This document shows, in pieces, positions 35,220 to 44,842 of a stretch of 64,000 bases of DNA (the stretch's first letter is position 1; every line of letters begins with the position of its first letter). The notes under the pieces are model-generated. The model worked only from the letters and a program-made list of their open reading frames with translations, did no database searches and was not told the DNA's origin. Location of the stretch: NCBI RefSeq assembly GCF_008087665.1, contig NZ_CP042912.1, positions 1,054,001 to 1,118,000 on the forward strand, written 5' to 3'. Position numbers and translations under genes: made by a program. This DNA comes from Mariniblastus fucicola. Its GTDB lineage: Bacteria > Planctomycetota > Planctomycetia > Pirellulales > Pirellulaceae.

Positions 35220-36515
35220 ATGAAAAATGCGGTAGCGCTGATTCTCGGCGGTGGTCGGGGGACTCGACTGGCACCACTCACTTCGATTCGTTCAAAACCG
35301 GCAGTTCCGTTGGGAGGCATGTACCGCCTGATCGACATTCCGATTTCCAATTGCCTCAACAGTGGAATCAATCGCGTTTTCGTGCTGACCCAGTTCATGT
35401 CTGTCAGTCTGCACAACCACATCAACAACGCCTACCAGTTCGACAACTTTAGCGGAGGTTTCGTCGAACTGTTGGCCGCTCAGGAAACGCCTTCCGCGGG
35501 AAGCGACTGGTATCAGGGAACCGCGGATGCCGTCCGCAAGAACTTGATCTACTTCAACCAATCCGACATTGAATACGTCGTGATCCTGTCTGGCGATCAA
35601 CTGTACCGGATGGACTACAGCAAGTTGATCGAAACGCATATTGCGAAAGGAGCCGACGTCACCATCGCCTGCCTGCCGGTGACGCGCGAAGACGCCAAAG
35701 GCTTCGGCATCATGCAACTCGACGATCACGGCCGAGTTTCCGGGTTTGTTGAGAAACCACAAACTGATGAAGCGATGGACGCGGTTCGCACCGATCCGGA
35801 TTGGATTCGAACCCAGGGCATTGATCCCGAAGGCCGCGATTGCCTCGCGAGCATGGGAATCTATGTGTTCGGGCGTGAGCTGTTGAACAAATTGCTTGAG
35901 GGCAGCACGTACACCGATTTTGGGAAAGAAGTCTTTCCTGAAACCATCAAGAATTTCAAAGTCTACACGCATCTGTTCGATGACTATTGGGAAGACATCG
36001 GAACGATTCGCTCGTTTTACGAAGCCAACCTCAATCTGGCGAGTGAGAAACCTTCCTTTCAAATGGTGCAAGGCAACCGTCCGATTTATACGCACGCACG
36101 CTTCTTGCCGCCGACGAAAATGGGAGACGCGTCCGTCAAGAGCAGCCTGATTTCAGTTGGCTGTGAAATTGGCGACGGTGTAGAGATTGAAAACAGCGTC
36201 ATCGGGCTGCGGACAAAGATCGCTCCCGGAGTCAAAATCAAGAACTCAATCATCATGGGCGCGGCGTATTATAACTCGGAACGTCCGGCTGAAGTCGACA
36301 CTGAAATTCCGCTCGGAATCGGTGAAGGCACGGTGATTGACGGAGCCATCATCGACCTCGATTGCCGAATTGGAAAGAACGTTCGCATCATCAATGGAAA
36401 GAATCGTATGGAGACTTCGTTGGATCATCCAACGTGTGTGATTCGCGATGGGATTCCGATTCTGATCAAGAAATCGATCTTGCCTGACGATTGGACGCTG
36501 GACGACGAAGTTTAA
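35220..36515 (+). CDS. glgC: Glucose-1-phosphate adenylyltransferase (ADP-glucose synthase)
   Basis: 431 residues. Nucleotidyltransferase motif LILGGGRGTRLAPLT, SKPAVPLGGMYRLIDIPISN, GTADAVRKN, FVEKPQTDE and a left-handed beta-helix C-terminus (GDGVEIENSVIG, GVKIKNSIIMG). Catalyses the committed step of glycogen synthesis; normally allosterically controlled. Possibly co-transcribed with the amidohydrolase 35 bp downstream. Confidence 0.95.
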   Translation: MKNAVALILGGGRGTRLAPLTSIRSKPAVPLGGMYRLIDIPISNCLNSGINRVFVLTQFMSVSLHNHINNAYQFDNFSGGFVELLAAQETPSAGSDWYQGTADAVRKNLIYFNQSDIEYVVILSGDQLYRMDYSKLIETHIAKGADVTIACLPVTREDAKGFGIMQLDDHGRVSGFVEKPQTDEAMDAVRTDPDWIRTQGIDPEGRDCLASMGIYVFGRELLNKLLEGSTYTDFGKEVFPETIKNFKVYTHLFDDYWEDIGTIRSFYEANLNLASEKPSFQMVQGNRPIYTHARFLPPTKMGDASVKSSLISVGCEIGDGVEIENSVIGLRTKIAPGVKIKNSIIMGAAYYNSERPAEVDTEIPLGIGEGTVIDGAIIDLDCRIGKNVRIINGKNRMETSLDHPTCVIRDGIPILIKKSILPDDWTLDDEV

Positions 36516-36550
36516 TTTGGCTCAACGACTTACTGGATGGAAATTGCAAC

Positions 36551-37393
36551 ATGATCGTCGACGCACATCATCATTTATGGGACCGATCGATGGCCCAGTT
36601 CGACCACTCCTGGCAGGAGTCGGACGAACACAAGCCGATCTGTAAATCGTTTTTGCCGGCTGATCTGGAACCGCATTTAAAAGCCAGGGGCGTCGACAAA
36701 ACAGTCTTTGTGCAAACTCAGCACAATGTCGCGGAAAACGATTGGGTTCTGGGACTCTGTGAGGAGAATGATTGGCTGGCCGGAGTCGTCGGTTGGGTCG
36801 ATCTGGCCAGTGACGAGTGTGAGGCTCAGATCGAGAAATACAAGTCGAATGAGAAGTTCCTTGGCGTGCGGCACATCACGCAAGCCGAACCGGATGATGA
36901 CTTTATCGTCAGCGATCCGATTTTGAAGGGGCTTTCGCTTCTTGAAAAACACGATGTAGCGTTTGATTTGCTGTTCTTCGTCAAGCATCTGAAGCACGGC
37001 GCGACGGTCGCTCAAAAGTTTCCCAACCTGCGTTTGGTGATCGACCATTTGGCCAAGCCCGTGATCAAAAACGCGGACTTGAATGTCTGGAAAGACGATC
37101 TAATCGCGGCCGCGAAATGCCCGAACGTTTATTGCAAGCTTTCCGGGATGGTGACCGAGGCCGATTGGCAAAACTGGAAGCCAGCGGATTTAAAACCTTA
37201 CGTCGATTTGGCGCTGGAGCATTTTGGCCCCGAGCGTTGCATGTTCGGCAGCGACTGGCCGGTTTGCGAATTGGCTGCGACGTACGAAGAAGTCTTCGAC
37301 GCGTTGGTCGATTGCATCGGCGGTCTTTCGGAGGACGAAAAGTCACACGTGCTTGGCCAAACCGCGATCGAGTTCTATCGTTTGAAGGTGTGA
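36551..37393 (+). CDS. Amidohydrolase-2 family protein (TIM-barrel lactonase-like)
   Basis: 280 residues from the ATG at 36551. Begins MIVDAHHHLWDRSMAQFDH, the HxH-type N-terminus of sugar-lactonase-like amidohydrolases; continues FVQTQHNVAENDWVLGL, LRLVIDHLAKP, VYCKLSGMV and RCMFGSDWPVCE. This pattern fits L-fuconolactonase/L-rhamnonolactonase relatives, hydrolysing sugar lactones in deoxysugar catabolism. Exact substrate unproven. Confidence 0.87.
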   Translation: MIVDAHHHLWDRSMAQFDHSWQESDEHKPICKSFLPADLEPHLKARGVDKTVFVQTQHNVAENDWVLGLCEENDWLAGVVGWVDLASDECEAQIEKYKSNEKFLGVRHITQAEPDDDFIVSDPILKGLSLLEKHDVAFDLLFFVKHLKHGATVAQKFPNLRLVIDHLAKPVIKNADLNVWKDDLIAAAKCPNVYCKLSGMVTEADWQNWKPADLKPYVDLALEHFGPERCMFGSDWPVCELAATYEEVFDALVDCIGGLSEDEKSHVLGQTAIEFYRLKV

Positions 37394-37413
37394 TCGAGCT
37401 GAGTTTTGCATCT

Positions 37414-37439
37414 CAGGTGGCATAGGCTTCCAGCCTGTG
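37414..37439. repeat. REP-like 26-bp element, copy 2
   Basis: CAGGTGGCATAGGCTTCCAG followed by CCTGTG, with the palindrome AGGCT-TCC-AGCCT. Matches copy 1 (14111-14136) at 22 of 26 positions. Lies in the gap between the amidohydrolase and pyrD. Confidence 0.5.
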
Positions 37440-37594
37440 TCTGCATGTCTTCACGACATCTGCTCTCATCCGCAACTGAGATGCGATGTTGGCTGCGATG
37501 TAAAACATGTTTCGTCACGAGCCTCAAATTCCCTTGGCGATCCTGTCCTGCGGTTCGAAAGCACCCCTACATTCCAAACTTTTCGAAAGCATCC

Positions 37595-38707
37595 ATGTTC
37601 TGGCGATCCGTCGGTCGATCCGTCCTTTTCAAACTTCCCGCCGAATGGACGCATCATTTTTCCATGGGAACGTTCGCGGGTCTCTCGTCCCTGCCTGCCA
37701 TCCCGTCTCTGATTCGGTCGCAATACACAGTCAACGATCCGAAGCTCAAAACGGAATGCTTCGGCCTGTCGTTTTCCAATCCGGTGGGGCTTGCTGCCGG
37801 TTTTGACAAGGACGCTAAATGGTTTCCGGAGCTGGCCAATCTTGGCTTCAGTCACATCGAAGTCGGGACGCTCACCGGTCAGGCTCAACCCGGAAATCCC
37901 AAGCCGCGATTGTTTCGCTTGCCGGCCGACCAGGCGATCATCAATCGAATGGGCTTCAATAACGAAGGTGCTGATGCGGCCGCGAAACGCCTGGCCAGCA
38001 CTCCGAAGGCTCGGGCAAGCGACGTGTTGGGAATCAACATTGGCAAAACAAAAGTAGTCCCCGTCGACGAAGCGACCGACGACTATTTGTTCAGCTTCGA
38101 ACGATTGTTTTCCTATGCGGATTACTTCACGATCAACGTGAGCTCGCCGAACACGCCGGGGTTGCGTGAGCTTCAGAATCGCGAACCGTTGATCAAGTTG
38201 CTCAACGCGTTGCAGGACCTGAACGCTCAGCTTGCTGCGGATCATGAGATCGCCCGCAAGCCGATTCTGCTGAAGATTGCTCCGGACCTTGGCGACGGTC
38301 AGCTTGAAGACATCGTTTCAATTGTCAAGGAAACGAAACTGAGCGGTTTGATCGCCACGAACACGACGATTGCTCGTGATGGACTGAAATCGCCATCCGC
38401 CACGGTGGAAGGAATCGGCAACGGCGGACTTTCGGGGGCTCCGTTGACGGTCCGTAGCCGCGAGATCGTATCGCGTGCATTTAAGCTTGCCGACGGATCC
38501 TTCCCGATCATCGGCGTCGGCGGCATCATGAACGGCGACGATGCATGGGAGATGATTTGCTCCGGGGCTTCGTTGGTTCAGATCTACACCGGCTTCATCT
38601 ACGGCGGTCCATCGATCGTAAAGGAAATCAACAAAACGATTTTGCGTCGACTGAACGAGTCAGGCTTGAACAGCGTTGCGGAAGCCGTGGGGCGTAATGC
38701 AAATTGA
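37595..38707 (+). CDS. pyrD: Dihydroorotate dehydrogenase (quinone), class 2
   Basis: 370 residues from the ATG at 37595. N-terminal membrane-associating helix region (MFWRSVGRSVLFKLPAEWTH), then FMN barrel: NPVGLAAGFDKDAKW, IEVGTLTGQAQPGNPKPR, INRMGFNNEG, NVSSPNTPGLRELQ (catalytic Ser), and PIIGVGGIMNGDDAWE. Oxidises dihydroorotate to orotate using membrane quinone. Confidence 0.95.
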   Translation: MFWRSVGRSVLFKLPAEWTHHFSMGTFAGLSSLPAIPSLIRSQYTVNDPKLKTECFGLSFSNPVGLAAGFDKDAKWFPELANLGFSHIEVGTLTGQAQPGNPKPRLFRLPADQAIINRMGFNNEGADAAAKRLASTPKARASDVLGINIGKTKVVPVDEATDDYLFSFERLFSYADYFTINVSSPNTPGLRELQNREPLIKLLNALQDLNAQLAADHEIARKPILLKIAPDLGDGQLEDIVSIVKETKLSGLIATNTTIARDGLKSPSATVEGIGNGGLSGAPLTVRSREIVSRAFKLADGSFPIIGVGGIMNGDDAWEMICSGASLVQIYTGFIYGGPSIVKEINKTILRRLNESGLNSVAEAVGRNAN

Positions 38708-38708
38708 A

Positions 38709-38854
38709 TTAAGCCACAGAGACCACCGAGGACACAGAGATTTTGTGCTGCTGGTCTGCACAGGTCGAGGAAATTCAAGCCAGACAAGATAGCTATGATT
38801 GTCTATCGCAGTCATTTGCATGTCCTCTGTGCTCTCGGTGACCTCTGTGGCTAA
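38709..38854. repeat. Palindromic element, left copy flanking the GxxExxY gene
   Basis: Starts TTAAGCCACAGAGACCACCG and ends in its near reverse complement, CGGTGACCTCTGTGGCTAA. About 146 bp. Shares terminal arms and much of the interior (for example GGTC[TC]GCACAG, TCGAGGAA) with the copy at 39284-39404. Confidence 0.75.
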
Positions 38855-38879
38855 AAACTTAGTCTCTCAGCTTTTGTCG

Positions 38880-39245
38880 CTAAAGCGAAATGCGTTTGAT
38901 CCCATCAACTAATCGCTTCTCGCCAAAGTTTAGAAGCAAAGCTCGTGAAAGACTGGTCGCCTTCAGGTAGGACAATGTCTGAGCGATTGCGACGTCAGGT
39001 AACTTGCTCACTGCCTTGAGTTCAAGAACCAGCTCTTCATTGACGAGAACGTCGACCTTCTGACCTTTAATAAGTTTGTCTTTATAAACGACATCGACTT
39101 CGACTTGCCGCTGGTGAGCGATGCTCCTTAGTTTTAATTCCCAGCAAAGAGCTTCTTCGTAGATTGATTCCAGCAGACCGGGCCCAAGAATTCGATGCAC
39201 TTCGATCGCCGCGCCGATCACCCTTTGAGTCAACTCGTCGCTCAT
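38880..39245 (-). CDS. GxxExxY protein
   Basis: 121 residues starting MSDELTQRVIGAAIEVHRIL; the signature GPGLLESIYEEAL contains the GxxExxY motif. Further: DKLIKGQKVDVLVNEELVLE and QTLSYLKATSLSRALLLNFG, similar to PD-(D/E)XK nuclease-like folds. The open frame runs on upstream through the neighbouring repeat but that part is not the protein. Biological role unknown. It sits exactly between two palindromic repeat copies. Confidence 0.88.
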   Translation of the reverse strand: MSDELTQRVIGAAIEVHRILGPGLLESIYEEALCWELKLRSIAHQRQVEVDVVYKDKLIKGQKVDVLVNEELVLELKAVSKLPDVAIAQTLSYLKATSLSRALLLNFGEKRLVDGIKRISL

Positions 39246-39283
39246 GTTTTCAGGCGCTTCCTTTGGTTGTAGGGCTGCGACTA

Positions 39284-39404
39284 TTAAGCCACAGAGACCA
39301 CGGAGGGTTCGTACTGCAGGTCCGCACAGATCGAGGAAGTTCAAGCCGGAAGACAAGATTGCCTCTGCACGCATTCGCATGTCCTCCGTGCTCTCTGAGG
39401 CTAA
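39284..39404. repeat. Palindromic element, right copy flanking the GxxExxY gene
   Basis: Starts TTAAGCCACAGAGACCACGG and ends CCTCCGTGCTCTCTGAGGCT then AA, an imperfect inverted repeat of its own start. About 121 bp; begins 39 bp upstream of the GxxExxY start. Confidence 0.75.
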
Positions 39405-39429
39405 AACCAACAGCCCGCAGTGTTCGTCT

Positions 39430-41496
39430 CTACGGCTTTCGTTTCTTCGCGCTCTTTCGATCCGGGCGATAGCCTTCGCCTGGAGCAAACCGCGATTGCT
39501 TTCGCTTGCCTTTTGACTTGCTGCCTTTCTTCTTCCCGCCCGGGCCGTCGATCTGATGCACGTAGCGGCCCTGGAACTGCTTGCCCGCGCTCTTGCGACG
39601 ATGCTCAATCGCTTCTTTGGGTGGCTTGGCCGGAATCAGACAGTCGCAACCATTGCCAATCAAATCCTGGCGACCGGAAGCCTTGAGTGCTTTCGCGACC
39701 TCGAAGTAATTCTCCGGTTTAAAGAACTGCATCAGAGCCCGCTGAGCGTTTCGGTCCTTCAGCTTCTTTGCGATGAAGACCGGTTTCTTGGTGAACGGAT
39801 CCATCTCCGTGTAGTACATGCAAGTCGCGACATCGAGCGGAGCAGGAATGAAGTCCTGAACCTGATCCGGTTTGTAACCGTTGCGTTTGAGGAACACCGC
39901 CAACTCGATCATCGATTCGATGTTGCTGCCCGGATGACTGGAGATGAAATACGGCACAATGTACTGCTTCTTCCCTGCCTTCTTTGACTCCTTGCGAAAC
40001 TCGTTCGAGAACCGGGCAAACTCATCGATGCCCGGTTTCTTCATGTTGTTCAAAACTTTATCGTCCGCATGTTCCGGGGCGACTTTCAGCAGGCCGCCGA
40101 CATGATGTTCGGTCAACTCCTTCATGTACTCAGGGCTGCGGCGAGCAAGGTCCATGCGAATTCCGCTGGCGACCAGAACCTTCTTCACGCCTTTGACTTC
40201 ACGCGACTCCTTCATGATCTGAATCAGCTCGCTGTGATCGGTGCCCAGCAGTTTGCAGATTTTCGGATGCACGCAGGACTGACGTCGGCAGATCGCTTCC
40301 ACTTCCGGTTTGGTGCACTGCATCTGATACATGTTCGCAGTCGGACCGCCGATGTCGCTGACCGTGCCTTTGAACTTTGGATCCGCAGCCATCGTTTCGA
40401 TCTCGCCAATGATCGACTCCTTGCTACGCGACTGAATCGTACGGCCCTGATGCGCCGTGATTGAACAGAAAGTGCAACCGCCGAAGCAGCCTCGCATGAT
40501 CGTGACTGAATCCTTGATCATCGTGAATGCAGGAATCGGTTCCTTGTAGGCCGGATGCGGGGCACGTGTGTACGGCAAGCCGTAGATCGCATCCATAGCT
40601 TCCTGAGAAATCGGAAACGACGGTGGATTGACGACGACCGTCTGCGTTCCGTGCACCTGAGTCAATCGTTTCGCGTTGTAAGGATTCGTTTCCTGGTGAA
40701 TGATTCGTGTCGCGTCCGCGAAAGCGACCTTGTCCGTTTTGACTTCTTCGAACGACGGAATCGCGATCGTGTCATCGCCAACAGGCGTTTCTTCGCTGGC
40801 CCCAAGCGTATACGCAACGCCGCGCATGTCGCGAAGATCCTTGACGGATTCACCGGCGTCGAGTCGCCGCGCCATTTCGACGATCGGGTTCTCTCCCATG
40901 CCGAAGCAAACCAAATCGGCTTTGGAGTCCAGCAAGATCGACTTCCGAACATTGTCGCCCCAGAAATCGTAGTGGGCCAACCGGCGAAGCGATGCTTCAA
41001 CGCCGCCTGCGATAACAGGGACGCCTTTGAAGGCTTCACGGGCACGATGGCAATACGAAAGCGTCGCCCGATCCGGACGTAAACCGATTCGTCCGCCCGG
41101 CGAATACGCATCGCTGTTGCGGACTTTGCGATTCGCCGTGTAGTGGTTGATCATCGAGTCCATGTTGCCGCCGCTGATCGCGAAAAACAATCGCGGCCGG
41201 CCAAACTCGCGCCACGCATCGCAGTTCGTCCAATCCGGTTGCGACACGATGCCGACTCGGAAACCGGCGGCTTCGAGAGTTCGGCCAAGAATCGACATGG
41301 CGAATGAAGGATGGTCGATGTAGGCGTCGCCAGTAACGAAGACGATATCGATTTCGTCCCAACCGCGTTTTTTGGCTTCCTTCATCGACATCGGAAGCCA
41401 GCGACTTCCGGCCGGCGTCGGCACAGCGGTCCCATTGAGCACCTCAAGGCGTGCACAGGCTTTTTTGGCGGTTACGATGGGGAGTTCCGTGGCCAT
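39430..41496 (-). CDS. ygiQ: YgiQ-family radical SAM protein
   Basis: 688 residues. N-terminal UPF0313 domain (FVTGDAYIDHPSFAMSILGR) and a radical SAM core with the 4Fe-4S ligands in IMRGCFGGCTFCSITAHQGR. Then VSDIGGPTANMYQ and PYFISSHPGS typical of the family. The C-terminus is Lys/Arg-rich (RRKSAGKQFQGRYV onward). Function in vivo not established; family acts on an unknown substrate. Confidence 0.93.
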   Translation of the reverse strand: MATELPIVTAKKACARLEVLNGTAVPTPAGSRWLPMSMKEAKKRGWDEIDIVFVTGDAYIDHPSFAMSILGRTLEAAGFRVGIVSQPDWTNCDAWREFGRPRLFFAISGGNMDSMINHYTANRKVRNSDAYSPGGRIGLRPDRATLSYCHRAREAFKGVPVIAGGVEASLRRLAHYDFWGDNVRKSILLDSKADLVCFGMGENPIVEMARRLDAGESVKDLRDMRGVAYTLGASEETPVGDDTIAIPSFEEVKTDKVAFADATRIIHQETNPYNAKRLTQVHGTQTVVVNPPSFPISQEAMDAIYGLPYTRAPHPAYKEPIPAFTMIKDSVTIMRGCFGGCTFCSITAHQGRTIQSRSKESIIGEIETMAADPKFKGTVSDIGGPTANMYQMQCTKPEVEAICRRQSCVHPKICKLLGTDHSELIQIMKESREVKGVKKVLVASGIRMDLARRSPEYMKELTEHHVGGLLKVAPEHADDKVLNNMKKPGIDEFARFSNEFRKESKKAGKKQYIVPYFISSHPGSNIESMIELAVFLKRNGYKPDQVQDFIPAPLDVATCMYYTEMDPFTKKPVFIAKKLKDRNAQRALMQFFKPENYFEVAKALKASGRQDLIGNGCDCLIPAKPPKEAIEHRRKSAGKQFQGRYVHQIDGPGGKKKGSKSKGKRKQSRFAPGEGYRPDRKSAKKRKP

Positions 41497-41647
41497 AATT
41501 TCAACAAAATCGGGATGAATGATCAGCGGTGATTATATCGCAAACAGAAAAATCTTCGTTGTGAAAAAGGCCACGAATCGGTTTCGGGACTGGGACAATG
41601 TCAGCTTACGAAGCCGATCGGCCCTACAATGCCGACATCCACGACAA

Positions 41648-42310
41648 ATGAACGCACTCATCAACAGTCAAACTCAGGCCTGTGCCTCGACGTCGCCCAT
41701 GGGTACCAGCAGCGAATCAGAGCCGCATATCGTTTTCATCCACGGGATTGCCGCACCGCGGATCGTGTTTCTGTATTTGAAATGGTACGTCGCCAGGCAT
41801 GGATTCTCGTCGCGGATGTACGGCTATCGCAGCGTTTTCAAATCAATTCCCGATCACGCCGACAAGTTTACCGAACTGCTCCAACAGATCGATAGTGATC
41901 CGTCGATCAATCAGTTCCATATCGTCGCTCACAGCATGGGAGGCGTTGTGACTCGTCAGGCGTTGTTGAAGTTTCGCCCAAGGAAACTCGGACGGTTCCT
42001 GATGCTGGCGACTCCGAATCGCGGGTCGGCAGCGGCACGAAAACTTTCAGGAAGTATCTTTCGTTTCTCAAAGACACTGAAGCAAATTTCGGACGAAGAA
42101 GACAGCTACGTCCGACAGCTTGAGTTTCCCGATGGCGTCGAGGCAGGAGCAATTCACGCGGATGTGGATCGCGTCGTGACTCGTGAAAGTAGCCGGCCTG
42201 CTGAAGACGTGCCGTTTTGCGAAATCGCCAGCGGACACAACGATTTGCTGTTCCGCAAAGCAACTGGGGATGCAGTGGTTCAGTTTTTGAAAACTGGAAC
42301 GTTCGCTTAG
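41648..42310 (+). CDS. Alpha/beta hydrolase, lipase/PGAP1-like
   Basis: 220 residues from the ATG at 41648. HIVFIHGIAAPRIVF (oxyanion HG), nucleophile Ser in HIVAHSMGGVVTRQAL, and a C-terminal SGHNDLLF supplying the His. No signal peptide evident. Probably an esterase or lipase; substrate unknown. Confidence 0.8.
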   Translation: MNALINSQTQACASTSPMGTSSESEPHIVFIHGIAAPRIVFLYLKWYVARHGFSSRMYGYRSVFKSIPDHADKFTELLQQIDSDPSINQFHIVAHSMGGVVTRQALLKFRPRKLGRFLMLATPNRGSAAARKLSGSIFRFSKTLKQISDEEDSYVRQLEFPDGVEAGAIHADVDRVVTRESSRPAEDVPFCEIASGHNDLLFRKATGDAVVQFLKTGTFA

Positions 42311-42715
42311 GCGATGCTACTCCGGCTTCGAGACGGATACGAACGCGAGTCAAATCTCGAGTGAAGATGGCAGGATTGGAAAGATGTTGCGGCTGGGATC
42401 GGCCATGGCGCTGCCGCGGGTACTTCTCTCCGCAAGCCGCCGTCGGCGTCCTGAATTCCCGAACTGTGTTCTTCCTGCAACCAGTTTTGGCTTCAAAAGC
42501 AGCAGAACCCGTCCAGGTTTTGATTTCAGCAATCGACAAAACGACAGCAAATTGCGTGAATTGGAGCGTTTACTTCCAGTTCTCGATTTTTGTCAAGATT
42601 GTGACGCCTGAGTCGAATGAAGGGTGCCACAACAAGAAACCGGTGTCGTGGTGCCGATGTTATGAAACGGCACCGAACTGCCGCCAACCTTTGAACGAAA
42701 CCAACTGGCTCAATC
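42311..42715. other. Intergenic region upstream of hflK, nothing recognised
   Basis: Contains only short frames with no family resemblance; no terminator or RNA motif noted. Confidence 0.4.
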
Positions 42716-43837
42716 ATGCCTGACTACTTTGATGACGACGATTCAGACTTTAATCAGCGCCGTCCGCGCCGCGGGGATCGTAGCCGCCGCTCCCATGAGG
42801 ACGCAATTCAGGGGATCAAAAACGGCCTGCAGTCGGGGGCGTTTCTGTTTATCTTCGGACTGATCGCGCTGCTGGTGTACACGAGTTTCTATCGCGTCGA
42901 CGCCAGCGCAGAAGGCGTCGTGCTTCGCTTTGGCGAGAAAGTCCGCACGGTTTCTCCCGGGCTGCAGATGAAAATGCCGTGGCCTATCGAAAGCGTCTAC
43001 ACCGTGCCGGTGATGAAGATTCAGAGCCTCGAGTTCGGCTTTCAAACGATTTCGGCAGATCGAAAAACGGTTTACGCCAAACGAAACAATGAGCTGGATG
43101 ACGTTGCGGATATGCTGACCGGCGACTTGAATCTCGCTCACGTTGAGTGGATTGTTCAGTACCAAATCAGCGATTCGGCAAAGTCACTCTTCAACGTTGG
43201 CGGCGGTGATGGCGGCTACTACATGCAGCAACTCACGAAGTCCGGTATCAACCCGGCGATTCCGGACACGATCCGGGACGTTTCAGAAACCGTGATGCGA
43301 AAGCTCGTCGGTGACCGCAGCGTCGACGCGGTTTTGACGATGGGTCGCGAAGAGATTGCGAATGAAGCCAAGCGGAGCATTCAGGAGATGCTCGACGAGT
43401 ACGACATCGGCGTGCAAATCGTCACGGTGAAACTGCAAACCACTTCGCCACCGGAATCGGTGAAGGACGCATTCCAGGAAGTTAACCGGGCGCGTCAGAA
43501 CAAGGAACGTGTGGTCAACGAAGCTGAAGGCGAACGCAACCGCCAGATTCCAGCGGCACGTGGTCGAAGAGACCAAATGATCTCCGAGGCAGAAGGTTAC
43601 CGCGAGCTGAACGTGCTGGAGACCCAAGGTTTGATCAGTGCTTTTAATGCGAAACTGGCCGAATACGAGAAAGCTCCCGAGATCACGAAACAGCGACTTT
43701 ACCTGGAGGCGATGGAAGAAGTTCTTTCCAGCGTTGGCAACAAGACGATTATCGACGATTCGGTCAATCAGATGTTGCCCATCCTGAACATTGGCGAATC
43801 GACTCCGGGCAATCCACTGCGAGGTAACTCCAAATGA
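42716..43837 (+). CDS. hflK: HflK, FtsH-modulating SPFH membrane protein
   Basis: 373 residues. Asp/Arg-rich cytoplasmic N-terminus, one helix (GAFLFIFGLIALLVYTSF), then the SPFH/band-7 domain (VVLRFGEKVRTVSPGLQMKM) and a coiled-coil region (VNRARQNKERVVNEAEGERN). Forms the HflKC cage around FtsH protease. Overlaps hflC by ATGA, so the two are translationally coupled. Confidence 0.95.
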   Translation: MPDYFDDDDSDFNQRRPRRGDRSRRSHEDAIQGIKNGLQSGAFLFIFGLIALLVYTSFYRVDASAEGVVLRFGEKVRTVSPGLQMKMPWPIESVYTVPVMKIQSLEFGFQTISADRKTVYAKRNNELDDVADMLTGDLNLAHVEWIVQYQISDSAKSLFNVGGGDGGYYMQQLTKSGINPAIPDTIRDVSETVMRKLVGDRSVDAVLTMGREEIANEAKRSIQEMLDEYDIGVQIVTVKLQTTSPPESVKDAFQEVNRARQNKERVVNEAEGERNRQIPAARGRRDQMISEAEGYRELNVLETQGLISAFNAKLAEYEKAPEITKQRLYLEAMEEVLSSVGNKTIIDDSVNQMLPILNIGESTPGNPLRGNSK

Positions 43838-44805
43838 CCGCACGTATCACTGCAATTCTGTTTGTGCTAATTCCACTCGCATTCATTCTTTACCTCGCGA
43901 CCTACATCGTTCAGGAGGGTGAGCAGGCTGTCATCACGCAGTTTGGGAAACCCGTGGCGTACGTGACCGAGCCGGGGTTGAAATTTCGAATCCCACTGGT
44001 GCAGGCCGTGCAGCGGATGGAAAAGCGATTGCTTCCGTGGGACGGAGCACCCGAAAACATGCAGACTCGCGACAAAAAGCGAATCTATGTCGATTGTTGG
44101 GCGCGCTGGAAAGTCTCCGATCTGTCCAAGTTCTATACAACGTTGCGCACCGAACGTGGGGGACAGAAGATCCTCGACGACAACATTGATTCGGGCGTTC
44201 GGAACGTCGTGGCCAAGCACAATCTGATCGATCTGGTGCGGACGACGAACGAAAAACTGATGTACGAGTCAGATGAACTTGAAAGCACGGGCATCAATCG
44301 GGATGTTGTCAAAACAGGTCGCGAGAGAATCGAGAACGAAATCCTGATGACGTTGAAAGCCGATTTGATGGATCAGTACGGCATCGAATTGGTTGACGTT
44401 CACATCAAGCGAGTCAACTACGACGATCAGGTGAAAGCCACGGTCTATGGTCGCATGCGTAGTGAACGCGAAATGGTTGCTCGCCTGTTCGAATCGGAAG
44501 CCGAAGAAGAGCGAAACCGAATCAAAGGTTTGACTCAGAAAGAACTGGACACGATCGACGGTAAAATGAAGCAGAAAGCTGCGGAGATTCGCGGTAAGGC
44601 GGACGCGGAAGTGATTCAGCTGACAGCCGAAGCCTACGGTCGCAATCCTGAGTTCTTTGTCTTTCTGAAAAAGCTGGAGGTCTACAAGGCCGCGATGAAG
44701 AGCGATACGAATCTGATTCTATCGACGGATAACGAGCTGTTGAGTTTGCTCAAATCGATGGACGAGCTGCCGCGGCGAAAGGAAAACGCTGAGGTCGAAG
44801 AGTAG
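43834..44805 (+). CDS. hflC: HflC, FtsH-modulating SPFH membrane protein
   Basis: 323 residues. N-terminal helix (AILFVLIPLAFILYLATYIV), SPFH domain (AVITQFGKPVAYVTEPGLKF), DVHIKRVNYDDQV and the coiled-coil stretch RMRSEREMVARLFESEAEEE. Partner of HflK; start overlaps the hflK stop. Confidence 0.95.
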   Translation: MTARITAILFVLIPLAFILYLATYIVQEGEQAVITQFGKPVAYVTEPGLKFRIPLVQAVQRMEKRLLPWDGAPENMQTRDKKRIYVDCWARWKVSDLSKFYTTLRTERGGQKILDDNIDSGVRNVVAKHNLIDLVRTTNEKLMYESDELESTGINRDVVKTGRERIENEILMTLKADLMDQYGIELVDVHIKRVNYDDQVKATVYGRMRSEREMVARLFESEAEEERNRIKGLTQKELDTIDGKMKQKAAEIRGKADAEVIQLTAEAYGRNPEFFVFLKKLEVYKAAMKSDTNLILSTDNELLSLLKSMDELPRRKENAEVEE

Positions 44806-44842
44806 CGAAAAGTGTGCGGCGTGCGTTCGGCGGGAGTTTCAA

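Noticed and set aside
39246-39608. Long N-terminal extension of the GxxExxY frame
   Set aside because: It is translated repeat DNA; family members start at MSDELT-like sequences.
42217-42723. Frame overlapping the hydrolase 3' end and hflK start
   Set aside because: Overlaps a well-supported gene and has no recognisable domain; composition of a shadow frame.
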